Assembly: GCA_004555635.1 (NCBI GenBank)
Contig: SFHN01000013.1
Coordinates: forward strand, 1-14,436
Reading direction: 5' to 3'
Origin: [Eubacterium] saphenum
GTDB lineage: Bacteria; Bacillota; Clostridia; Oscillospirales; Ruminococcaceae
DNA length: 14,436 nt
The notes beneath the pieces were generated by a model that ran no database searches, was not told the origin of the DNA, and saw nothing but the letters and a program-made list of their open reading frames with translations. Shown here piece after piece: positions 1 to 5,738 of the stretch. The translations under genes and the position numbers were made by a program. Position 1 is the first letter of the stretch. Each line of letters begins with the position of its first letter.

Positions 1-744
1 GCCGTCGGGCGTTCTTACGCAGAACTGCGGCTCAAACTCGTCGGCAAGCGGCTCTTTCGTTATGATGTTTGCCGCAAGGGTGTTTATTACGGCGGCGTGC
101 TCGTTTATATTGTCCTTGGAGGAATTGAGTATTTCAAGCTCAATGCTGCCGCAGCGGTTAAGCCCGTGGGTGTGAAGCCAGACGTCGCTGTCCTCGTCGC
201 CTATGCACTGCACGCAATGCAGGCAGGACGCTGCAGGCGCCACCTCGGAAGCTGCTGTGAGCTTTGCCCAGCGGCCGGGGAAAAGCCGCTCGCCGCTGAA
301 ATCCGCAATGCCCGCAGCATTCGCAACGAGCGCGCACATCAGCTTTATTTGCAGGTGGAAGGAGCGCTGGTTGTCGCTGCCGAAAACCATACGCGTGTAA
401 ACGGCTTCCTTTGCGGCTTCAAGCGCAGAGCCTTCTCTTTCGGTGAAGTGCTGGTTTATTGCAAACAGCTTCGGCAGCTCAAATTCCGCGCAGACAACCG
501 AAAATTTGTACTCCTCATCCATATACTCGAGAGTAAAAACCACTGCCCCGCCGTCCTTCTCGTTTTGCGAAATGACCCTTACAAACGGAACGGCAAGCAT
601 TATCTGCTTAAACTGCTCGGGCGTTCTCGGAATATCGCCCGAAATCGGGACAGCCGCCATAACGGACGGGGTCTTTTCGATACGGCTAGAAAGCGGCTTT
701 GCGCTCTCGGCGGATTTCTTTTTGAATGTGTCAAATAAGCCCAT
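1..744 (-). CDS. DUF4026-like protein, C-terminus cut by window edge
   Basis: A minus-strand frame is open from ATG at 744 to the left edge (248 codons, no stop), so the C-terminus is missing. The protein starts MGLFDTFKKKSAESAKPLSS, followed by a segment (MAAVPISGDIPRTPEQFKQ, about residues 29-47) that resembles the N-terminus of DUF4026 proteins as I remember them. There is no signal peptide or membrane segment, so it is probably cytoplasmic. The later part is an alpha/beta sequence with several cysteines around residues 180-190 (SCLHCVQCIGDEDSD). The start is supported by GGGAGG at 753-758, eight bases upstream, and by a consensus promoter at 775-803. The opposite strand also has a 213-codon frame, but it lacks a comparable start signal and protein-like composition. 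The function of the family is unknown. The coding call is secure; the family name is moderately sure. Confidence 0.8.
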   Translation of the reverse strand, partial: MGLFDTFKKKSAESAKPLSSRIEKTPSVMAAVPISGDIPRTPEQFKQIMLAVPFVRVISQNEKDGGAVVFTLEYMDEEYKFSVVCAEFELPKLFAINQHFTEREGSALEAAKEAVYTRMVFGSDNQRSFHLQIKLMCALVANAAGIADFSGERLFPGRWAKLTAASEVAPAASCLHCVQCIGDEDSDVWLHTHGLNRCGSIELEILNSSKDNINEHAAVINTLAANIITKEPLADEFEPQFCVRTPDG

Positions 745-774
745 AGTGTTATCCTCCCGAAAAAGTTCTATATA

Positions 775-803
775 ATTGTAGCACAAATTCCGAATTATGT
801 CAA
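775..803 (-). promoter_or_regulatory. Sigma-A-type promoter for the DUF4026-like gene
   Basis: Read on the minus strand, a perfect TTGACA (798-803) is followed by a 17-base spacer and TACAAT (775-780). The predicted start of transcription lies about 25 bases upstream of the GGGAGG ribosome binding site of the gene starting at 744. The element sits in the short gap shared with the divergent ANT(6) gene starting at 833. Confidence 0.85.
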
Positions 804-832
804 CAATCCAACGAAATAGGAAGGAGTTGTTT

Positions 833-1681
833 ATGAACAAAACCGACAGATACCGCGATATCAAAAAGCGGCTTTCATACATCGCAAAAACCGACGAAAC
901 GCTGAAAGCGGTAATCGCAATCGGCTCGTCGGTTAGAAGCTGTTCGGATGCCGACGAATACTCCGACATCGACCTTATCATCGCGGCGACGGACACTGAA
1001 AAGTGGCTTTACGGCGATATGCCGAGTATGCTCGGCGAGATAAAAATCTCGTTTGTTGAGCCTACGCTTGGCGGCGGGCTGGAACGCAGAATGCTGTATG
1101 ACGGTTCGCTTGACGTTGACCTTATCGTGTTTACGCCCGAACAGCTTATTAGCGCGGTGTAAAACGGCGCTGCCGCCGAGGTGATGAACAGGGGCTATCT
1201 GATTATGCACGACGCAATGGGCATTTCCGCGCCGATTAACGAGCACATAAAGCTCGGCACTCGGACTGTCGAAATGACCGATAGCGAGTTTGCAAACAGG
1301 GTGAACGACTTCTGGTTTCACACCGTATGGGCGGCAAAGAAGATACTCCGCGGCGAGCTTTGGTGCGCGAAAATGTGCATTGACGCATACCTCAAAAACC
1401 ACCTGCTAAGCATAATCGAGCTGGACAGATATTGCACAGACAAAACAGATGTGTGGCACAGCGGGCGTTTTTTCGAGCAGTGGGCGGGCGGGGAAAACGT
1501 ATCCGCGCTCGAAAACTGCTTCGCGCATTATAACAGAGCGGATATGATAACAGCGCTGAAAAACACGGCAAAGCTGTTCTCAAAAAGCGCGAAATCCGCG
1601 GCGAAAACCTGCGGCTTTTCCTATCCCGAAAACGCAGAAAACTACGCGCAAAGGCTGCTTGCAGAATACTTCCCCGAATAA
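833..1681 (+). pseudogene. ANT(6)-type aminoglycoside 6-adenylyltransferase interrupted by one in-frame stop
   Basis: The start ATG at 833 follows AAGGAG (821-826). The first 109 codons show the nucleotidyltransferase signature: Gly31-Ser32, then D45-I-D47, and a further D94-V-D96 pair that would complete the carboxylates binding Mg-ATP. A TAA at 1160-1162 (codon 110) interrupts the gene. The same frame then stays open through 1681 with typical ANT(6) C-terminal features (VMNRGYLIMHDAMG, NDFWFHTVWAAKKILRGEL). Without the stop the protein would be 282 residues, about the usual length. The flanks read ISAV-stop-NGAAAEV, so one substitution such as AAA to TAA explains the break. Intact members of the family adenylate streptomycin. 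Restart at GTG 1181 or ATG 1184 has no properly spaced ribosome binding site and would lack the catalytic half. A sequencing error, recent decay or readthrough are the alternatives. The next gene is a putative efflux pump. Confidence 0.85.
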
Positions 1682-1696
1682 CGAAAGGAGATTTTT

Positions 1697-1735
1697 ATGA
1701 AGCGCTGCATTGGCAAAACTCCATGCAAGGAATGA
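1697..1735 (+). CDS. 12-residue leader peptide upstream of the MFS transporter
   Basis: The short frame MKRCIGKTPCKE starts at ATG 1697, seven bases after a strong AAAGGAG (1684-1690), and ends at TGA 1733-1735. It begins only 16 bases after the end of the broken ANT(6) gene. Its codons overlap RNA segments that can form alternative helices reaching the ribosome binding site of the MFS gene at 1812. A strong ribosome binding site, tiny size, basic N-terminus and placement before a probable efflux gene match leader peptides of translational attenuators such as those of erm and cat genes. The peptide itself is not one I recognise. Translation is inferred from the ribosome binding site; conservation in relatives would be the test. 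Confidence 0.6.
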   Translation: MKRCIGKTPCKE

Positions 1736-1811
1736 CGGACTGCATGGAGTAAAATCGCACGTCATACCTTGCTTTACATTCAGCTAAATCTATACTAAGG
1801 AGCAAGGTAAA
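1706..1811 (+). promoter_or_regulatory. Candidate translational attenuator of the MFS gene
   Basis: Four pairings can be traced by eye. (1) 1706-1713 with 1721-1727 (TGCATTGG with CCATGCA, one bulge). (2) 1718-1727 with 1741-1750 (ACTCCATGCA with TGCATGGAGT, 10 perfect pairs). (3) 1725-1737 with 1760-1772 (12 of 13 pairs, one A-A mismatch). (4) 1765-1773 with 1801-1809 (TACCTTGCT with AGCAAGGTA, 9 perfect pairs). Helix 4 takes in the end of the AAGGAG at 1797-1802 and the spacer before the ATG at 1812, so it should block initiation. Helix 3 uses the same anti-ribosome-binding-site strand and would free it. A ribosome stalled early in the leader ORF would block helix 2 and favour helix 3. There is no T-run after the hairpins, so translational rather than transcriptional control is more likely. 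The pairings are seen; the mechanism is inferred. Confidence 0.6.
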
Positions 1812-3092
1812 ATGAAATTTTTTGATACAGTTAAAGAACTCAAGGCTTTTATAATTCTCTGGCTTACGCAGTCGTTTTCGGCGCTCGGAAGCGCTATGAC
1901 AAGCTTCGCGCTGGTTATACGGCTGTATCGCGACAGCGGCTCGGCGCTGACTACCGCGCTGCTAACCGTCTGCTCGTATGCGCCCTATGTCGTTATGAGC
2001 ATTTTCGCAGGCGCAATCAGCGACAAGTGGAACAAGAAAACCGTTATGCTTGTCTGCGACAGCTTTGCGGCAATGTGTACGGTTGCGGTGCTTGTGCTTC
2101 TGAAAACAGACACGCTTGAAGTTTGGCATTTGTATATGCTTAACGCACTAAACGGGCTGATGAACACAATCCAGTCGCCCGCGTCAGACGTGGCGGCGAC
2201 GCTGCTTACGCCCGAAAAGCACTATCAGAAAACCAGCGGAATGAGGTCGTTTTCTAACTCGCTGGTGTCAATCCTGACCCCCGTTTTTGCAACAGCTGTG
2301 ATGGCGTTTGCGGGAATAGAAGCGGTAATAGCCTTTGACCTCGCTACATTCGCCGCGGCATTTCTTGTGCTGCTTTTTTTCATAAAAATACCCGAGGTCA
2401 AAAAGGAAAAGGAGCAGCCCGAAACGCTTGTTCAGGCGGCGAAAAGCGGGCTTTTGTACCTCAAAAAAAACCGCGGTATTCTCTGGCTTATTCTTTTCCT
2501 CGCGGCAATAAACCTTATCGCCTCGATGTACAACGCGGCGCTGCCCGCGATGATTTTGTCCAAAAAGGACGAAGCTGCGCTCGGCTTTGTTAGCAGCTCA
2601 GTCGGCATAGCAACGCTTGCCGGAAGCGTCATCGCAACGTTTTTCCCGAAGCCGAAAAGCAGGGTTAAGCTGGTGTGCGCGTGCCTTATGATTTCGATGA
2701 GCACGAACAACTTCCTGCTTGCATTCGGAAACAGCACGGTTATCTGGTGCTTTGGCGCGGTGCTGGGCTGGCTGTTTATCCCGCTGATGAGCGCAAACTA
2801 CGAGGTTCTGCTTCGCACGAACGTCCCGAAGGAAATGCTCGGAAGAGTGTATTCCGCAAGAAACACGCTTCAGTTTTTCACTATCCCTATCGGCTATTTT
2901 CTTAGCGGAGTGCTGGTTGACGAGGTGTTCGAGCCGCTTATGGAAAAAGTGCCGCAGGGCAGCCTGCTTACGGTTGTTTTCGGCGAGGGCAAAGGCTCGG
3001 GAGCCGCTTTCCTGTACTTTGTCATAGGCATAGTGGGAGTTGCCGTGTGCCTGTTTTTCCAACGGATAAAAGCGCTAAGAGAGCTTGACTGA
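1812..3092 (+). CDS. MFS efflux transporter, macrolide-efflux-like (MFS_3 type)
   Basis: This 426-residue hydrophobic protein has about 12 predicted membrane helices and no signal peptide. The signature loop between helices 2 and 3 (AGAISDKWNKKTVM, about residues 66-79) matches MFS motif A, with Asp followed by basic residues. The central loop near residue 200 is charged (EVKKEKEQPE), as expected between the two six-helix halves. Overall layout and N-terminus (KAFIILWLTQSFSALGSAMT) resemble the Mef-like, proton-driven drug exporters of Firmicutes, but the substrate cannot be read from sequence. The ATG at 1812 follows AAGGAG at 1797-1802, which overlaps a possible blocking hairpin with the leader ORF upstream. 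The gene is probably co-transcribed with the broken ANT(6) gene and ends at a symmetrical terminator shared with the convergent lipoprotein gene. Confidence 0.88.
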   Translation: MKFFDTVKELKAFIILWLTQSFSALGSAMTSFALVIRLYRDSGSALTTALLTVCSYAPYVVMSIFAGAISDKWNKKTVMLVCDSFAAMCTVAVLVLLKTDTLEVWHLYMLNALNGLMNTIQSPASDVAATLLTPEKHYQKTSGMRSFSNSLVSILTPVFATAVMAFAGIEAVIAFDLATFAAAFLVLLFFIKIPEVKKEKEQPETLVQAAKSGLLYLKKNRGILWLILFLAAINLIASMYNAALPAMILSKKDEAALGFVSSSVGIATLAGSVIATFFPKPKSRVKLVCACLMISMSTNNFLLAFGNSTVIWCFGAVLGWLFIPLMSANYEVLLRTNVPKEMLGRVYSARNTLQFFTIPIGYFLSGVLVDEVFEPLMEKVPQGSLLTVVFGEGKGSGAAFLYFVIGIVGVAVCLFFQRIKALRELD

Positions 3093-3116
3093 CGGCGTTT
3101 TCAAGGCATAAAACTG

Positions 3117-3148
3117 CCCCGAGAGGATAACTCCCCTCGGGGTGATTT
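3117..3148. terminator. Bidirectional intrinsic terminator
   Basis: CCCCGAG (3117-3123) pairs with CTCGGGG (3136-3142), extended by two G-C pairs across a bulged A. A T-rich stretch (GATTTTG) follows on the plus strand, and AGTTTTAT follows on the minus strand. It lies between the convergent MFS gene and the 688-residue lipoprotein gene and probably serves both. Confidence 0.8.
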
Positions 3149-3159
3149 TGTGCGAAGGT

Positions 3160-5226
3160 TTACCCTACGGCGTTCGCATAGTACGCGTCGAGGTCGTAGT
3201 TTTCGCGGAAATAACTCAGCGTGTAGGCGGGGTTTATGCTGCTTTCCCAGAAAAGCACCGTGTCGTCTGTAATGCACTCGAAGCTGTCGCGAATGCAGGC
3301 GCAGAGATACGCCGCTTTAAGCTGCATTGCGCTTCCCTTGAAATAAGAGGGAAGCATATCTGCGGAGGCTGTCGCAACGTTCTCGAATATCCGCGCCCTG
3401 TCCTCGCTCGGGAATGTCATAGAATAACCGTCAACGAAATATATCGAGTTCACGTCAGTCCCGCAGCCGTCATAGTACAGCGCGCCGTTGTACTCCACCG
3501 CGTCATAGCCCAGCGTAACCCCGTATTCGTCGGTGTATCTGAAGTAGTAGGAAAAGTCCTCGGGGTTAAGCATATCCCAGCGCGCAAAGCACTCCCTGTC
3601 GCGCCACTCCGCGCTGTCGTAGTCAAGACAGTACACCGCGTTTTCGATAATGTGCATAAGCTCGTGCGCGGCGTTCTTTTCGATACCGCTGCCCTGCGTT
3701 ATGTCAAGCACCATCATCCTGATGTCGTTTTCCGTTGTCACAAACGCAACGGCGTCATTTATCGAACCGCTTTCGTTGAGGTTAGGGATAATCCTGCCCG
3801 TCAGATAAACGCACAGCTCGTTACACCCCGAAAATTTGCCGACAAGCTCGTCAAAAAAGCCCGCAGGGAACTTTCCGAAAAATCCGTCAAGCGTTATAAG
3901 CGCGTTGTTGATGAGCTTTTCGTCCGTTTCGGACACAACCGCGTAATCATTAAAATGCCGCACTCCGTCCGCGCCGTAAAACACCTCTACCGAGTACTTC
4001 TCCGATATTCTCTGCGCAAGCGCGTGGTTTTCCGCAGAATAATCCGCGCCCGACAACGCGTCGTAGCCGCGGTGCTCCGCGGCTTCCTGCGGCTTCCACA
4101 CAATAAGCTTGCTAAAATATGCGCCGCATTCCGTGTTTAAGATAACGTATTCTCCGTATTCGCAGACGTTGGAAATGTATGCGAAGCTGTCGGGGAAATC
4201 GGCTTTAAGCTGCGCTGTCAGCCTTCCGCTTTCCGCGTCATAGCGGTACAGCTCAAGAACGCTCTTATCCCCTTCATCGGAGGCTCTGCTCCCGTAAAAA
4301 TACAGGCTGTCGCTGCCGCCGTCAGAGTTCACAAGCATAGTTCCGACAGGCGTTTCGAGAACCTTTTTTATCATCGGAAGCTCGGGGTCAAAAATAACCG
4401 TCTGCGTGGAATTGTACTGCGAAACGATAATCTTTCCGTCAGCCGCCGAAGCATACTCGTTGTCAAGAATACGAAGCGGAGTTACCTCGCCCGAGCTCTC
4501 GGAGAGTACCCCGTAGAAAAAGTCGTAAGTATCCTCGTCATAATAGCATATGAGATATTCTCCCTTGCCGACAGCGCCAACGACATACGAAAGGCTCAGG
4601 TTTTCGGAAAACTTCGGATAAATCTCCTTGCTTTCGAGTTTTCCGCTGCTGTCGGGCGTAATGGTAACAATGCGGTTTGTTCCCGAGTTGTCCGCAATCG
4701 CAAGAGTATCTCCCATCAGCCTGAAAAATGAGTCCGAAATCCCGAAGCTCTCGGAATGCAGCTCGGTAAAGCTGCGGTCGTATACTGTAACCGTGCTGTC
4801 GGAATACCTCACGGAAATCGGAAAGCCGTTTACAAGAAAAAAGGTATACTCCGAAATAAACTCGTCGTCCGTCGAAATCACGGCAGAGGATATTTCCATA
4901 GTCGAAAGGTCGGTCAGCTGAAGCGTATAGCCTGCTTCGCTGAACAGACCGCTTAAAATCAGCCCGTCTGAATTATCGCCCGAAGGATAAAACAGGTCTG
5001 CGTTAATCTCAAGACTGCGCAGCCTCTCGCCGTAGGGAACCGTAAAATCCGCGATATCGACAGGCTCCGCAACCTCTGGCGGCTCAGTTGTTTCAACAGA
5101 TGTCGCAGACTGTTCCGTGCTGTCCGAGGGAGAAATCTGCGGCTCCTTTTCGGTATCCGCACAGCCCGCCGATAGCACCGCCGCGAGCAGAGCCGCAATA
5201 ATAGCCTTGCAGCGCTTAATTTTCAT
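3160..5226 (-). CDS. Large lipoprotein with C-terminal HExxH zinc-metallopeptidase-like domain
   Basis: This is a 688-residue protein. Residues 1-22 form a lipoprotein signal peptide (basic start, Ala/Leu core, VLSAGC with Cys22), so it should be anchored outside the membrane. Residues 23-60 are a Ser/Thr/Glu/Pro linker. Residues 60-380 are a repetitive beta-rich region (strands such as SLYFYGSRA, KSVLELYRYD, KLIVWKP) that looks like a beta-propeller-type sensor or binding domain. Residues 395-688 carry the motif HELMH at 521-525, the classic zinc site of gluzincin peptidases, with acidic candidates for a third ligand downstream (E540, E545). I do not recognise a named family. The start at 5226 follows GGGAGGG (5234-5240) and a perfect TTGACA/TATAAT promoter. 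A 332-codon frame on the opposite strand is its shadow. Substrate and activity are unknown. Coding certain, metallopeptidase role likely. Confidence 0.85.
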   Translation of the reverse strand: MKIKRCKAIIAALLAAVLSAGCADTEKEPQISPSDSTEQSATSVETTEPPEVAEPVDIADFTVPYGERLRSLEINADLFYPSGDNSDGLILSGLFSEAGYTLQLTDLSTMEISSAVISTDDEFISEYTFFLVNGFPISVRYSDSTVTVYDRSFTELHSESFGISDSFFRLMGDTLAIADNSGTNRIVTITPDSSGKLESKEIYPKFSENLSLSYVVGAVGKGEYLICYYDEDTYDFFYGVLSESSGEVTPLRILDNEYASAADGKIIVSQYNSTQTVIFDPELPMIKKVLETPVGTMLVNSDGGSDSLYFYGSRASDEGDKSVLELYRYDAESGRLTAQLKADFPDSFAYISNVCEYGEYVILNTECGAYFSKLIVWKPQEAAEHRGYDALSGADYSAENHALAQRISEKYSVEVFYGADGVRHFNDYAVVSETDEKLINNALITLDGFFGKFPAGFFDELVGKFSGCNELCVYLTGRIIPNLNESGSINDAVAFVTTENDIRMMVLDITQGSGIEKNAAHELMHIIENAVYCLDYDSAEWRDRECFARWDMLNPEDFSYYFRYTDEYGVTLGYDAVEYNGALYYDGCGTDVNSIYFVDGYSMTFPSEDRARIFENVATASADMLPSYFKGSAMQLKAAYLCACIRDSFECITDDTVLFWESSINPAYTLSYFRENYDLDAYYANAVG

Positions 5227-5233
5227 AGCATTA

Positions 5234-5300
5234 CCCTCCCTAGCCGAAAGTGATTATATCCGCTGTTCATATTATAGAACACAAAGCGGGCTTTTGTCAA
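5234..5300 (-). promoter_or_regulatory. Consensus promoter and ribosome binding site of the metallopeptidase-like lipoprotein
   Basis: On the minus strand, TTGACA (5295-5300), an 18-base spacer and TATAAT (5271-5276) are both perfect consensus boxes. The GGGAGGG ribosome binding site (5234-5240) lies seven bases before the ATG at 5226. No operator-like palindrome is obvious, which suggests strong basal expression. Confidence 0.85.
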
Positions 5301-5319
5301 TATGTGGGTGAAAATTTGC

Positions 5320-5423
5320 ATAGGATACGGTTAGAAACCAACGAGCAGACGGGCGGCGGCTGGGCTGCTCGCTATGGGAAAAGAAAGCCGCCCCGCGGAT
5401 TTTGCGGTTTTTGCGCGAGGTGC
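5320..5423. other. Gene-free, inverted-repeat-rich stretch
   Basis: No protein-coding signal is convincing here. The stretch holds competing inverted repeats: CGAGCAG (5342-5348) with CTGCTCG (5365-5371), and GGGCGGC (5351-5357) with GCCGCCC (5387-5393), followed by CCGC/GCGG around 5394-5407. Short open frames across it run into the tRNA sequence and look spurious. It could be an intergenic repeat element of the host, or a structured RNA. Nothing in the sequence decides between these. Confidence 0.4.
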
Positions 5424-5450
5424 AAAAATTGCCGTTCCTAAGAACGGCAA
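5423..5450 (-). terminator. Second terminator downstream of tRNA-Thr
   Basis: TTGCCGTTC (5429-5437) pairs perfectly with GAACGGCAA (5442-5450) around a four-base loop. Five T residues follow on the minus strand. It sits about 25 bases beyond the first tRNA terminator and looks like a fail-safe terminator before the lipoprotein promoter. Confidence 0.7.
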
Positions 5451-5472
5451 AGCAAAAAACGCAGCATTATGC

Positions 5473-5502
5473 GAAAACCCTCGGGCTTTTAGCCCGAGGG
5501 TT
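5473..5502 (-). terminator. Intrinsic terminator of tRNA-Thr
   Basis: A 12-base-pair perfect stem (5476-5487 with 5491-5502, sequence AACCCTCGGGCT) has a three-base loop and is followed by TTTT (including the last stem pairs) on the minus strand. It begins just two bases after the encoded CCA end of the tRNA. Confidence 0.85.
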
Positions 5503-5504
5503 AG

Positions 5505-5580
5505 TGGAGCTGGTGAACGGACTCGAACCCCCGACCTGCGCATTACGAATGCGCTGCTCTACCGACTGAGCTACACCAGC
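5505..5580 (-). tRNA. tRNA-Thr (anticodon CGT)
   Basis: The minus strand folds as a complete 76-base cloverleaf including an encoded CCA end (5505-5507). The acceptor stem GCTGGTG pairs with CACCAGC. The D arm contains GCTCAGTCGGTAGAGC. The anticodon stem GCGCA/TGCGC encloses the loop TTCGTAA, which gives anticodon CGT and reads the threonine codon ACG. The T arm contains GGTTCGAGTCC. ACG is a high-GC threonine codon, fitting the G+C-rich third positions of the neighbouring genes. Its promoter lies about 105 bases upstream, and two terminators follow. Confidence 0.97.
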
Positions 5581-5614
5581 ATAACGAAAAGAAACGCGAC
5601 CGAAACAGACATTC

Positions 5615-5638
5615 AAAAAACGCTTGCAAAATCAAGCG
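5615..5638 (-). terminator. Terminator-like hairpin in the tRNA-Thr leader
   Basis: CGCTTG (5621-5626) pairs with CAAGCG (5633-5638) around a six-base loop. On the minus strand it is followed directly by TTTTTT (5615-5620). It lies between the tRNA promoter (5685-5713) and the tRNA itself, about 40 to 60 bases into the transcript. The stem is short, so termination may be partial. The same bases also hold the -35 box of the plus-strand promoter, so the palindrome may serve another purpose. Confidence 0.4.
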
Positions 5639-5658
5639 ATATATGGTATACTGTATAC
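5624..5658 (+). promoter_or_regulatory. Promoter with overlapping palindrome, for the 5739 gene
   Basis: TTGCAA (5624-5629), a 17-base spacer and TATACT (5647-5652) form a good plus-strand promoter about 80 bases ahead of the TTG start at 5739. The -10 box lies inside the near-perfect palindrome GTATACTGTATAC (5646-5658), which could be an operator for a repressor. This promoter faces the tRNA promoter and overlaps its early transcribed region. Confidence 0.6.
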
Positions 5659-5684
5659 AAGTGCAATTTCTTTGCGACTGTATT

Positions 5685-5713
5685 ATTATATACTAAAAAT
5701 TCGTTTTTGTCAA
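5685..5713 (-). promoter_or_regulatory. Consensus promoter of tRNA-Thr
   Basis: On the minus strand, TTGACA (5708-5713), a 17-base spacer and TATAAT (5685-5690) are a perfect sigma-A promoter. Transcription would start near 5678 and reach the tRNA 5' end at 5580 after a leader of about 98 bases, unusually long for a single tRNA. Confidence 0.85.
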
Positions 5714-5738
5714 GAGCAAAAAGGGGTGTTTTATAAAT

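Noticed and set aside
97-738. 213-codon plus-strand open frame
   Set aside because: It lies opposite the DUF4026-like gene, which has a ribosome binding site, a perfect promoter and protein-like sequence. The plus frame has no such signals and an Arg/Lys/His-rich composition typical of antisense shadows.
1181-1681. Separate 166-residue protein starting at GTG 1181
   Set aside because: It is the in-frame continuation of the ANT(6) gene after the TAA, lacks the catalytic half, and has no correctly spaced ribosome binding site.
1697-1811. Transcriptional attenuator or riboswitch ahead of the MFS gene
   Set aside because: None of the hairpins is followed by a T-run, and no known riboswitch core was recognised. 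Translational control through the leader ORF explains the pairings better.
3142-4140. 332-codon plus-strand open frame
   Set aside because: It is antisense to the metallopeptidase-like lipoprotein, starts inside a terminator and has a very basic Val/Arg-rich composition, typical of shadows in G+C-rich codons.
5331-5736. Short open frames on both strands across the tRNA-Thr region
   Set aside because: Their sequences are translations of the tRNA and its terminators, a well-known source of false proteins. No ribosome binding site supports them.
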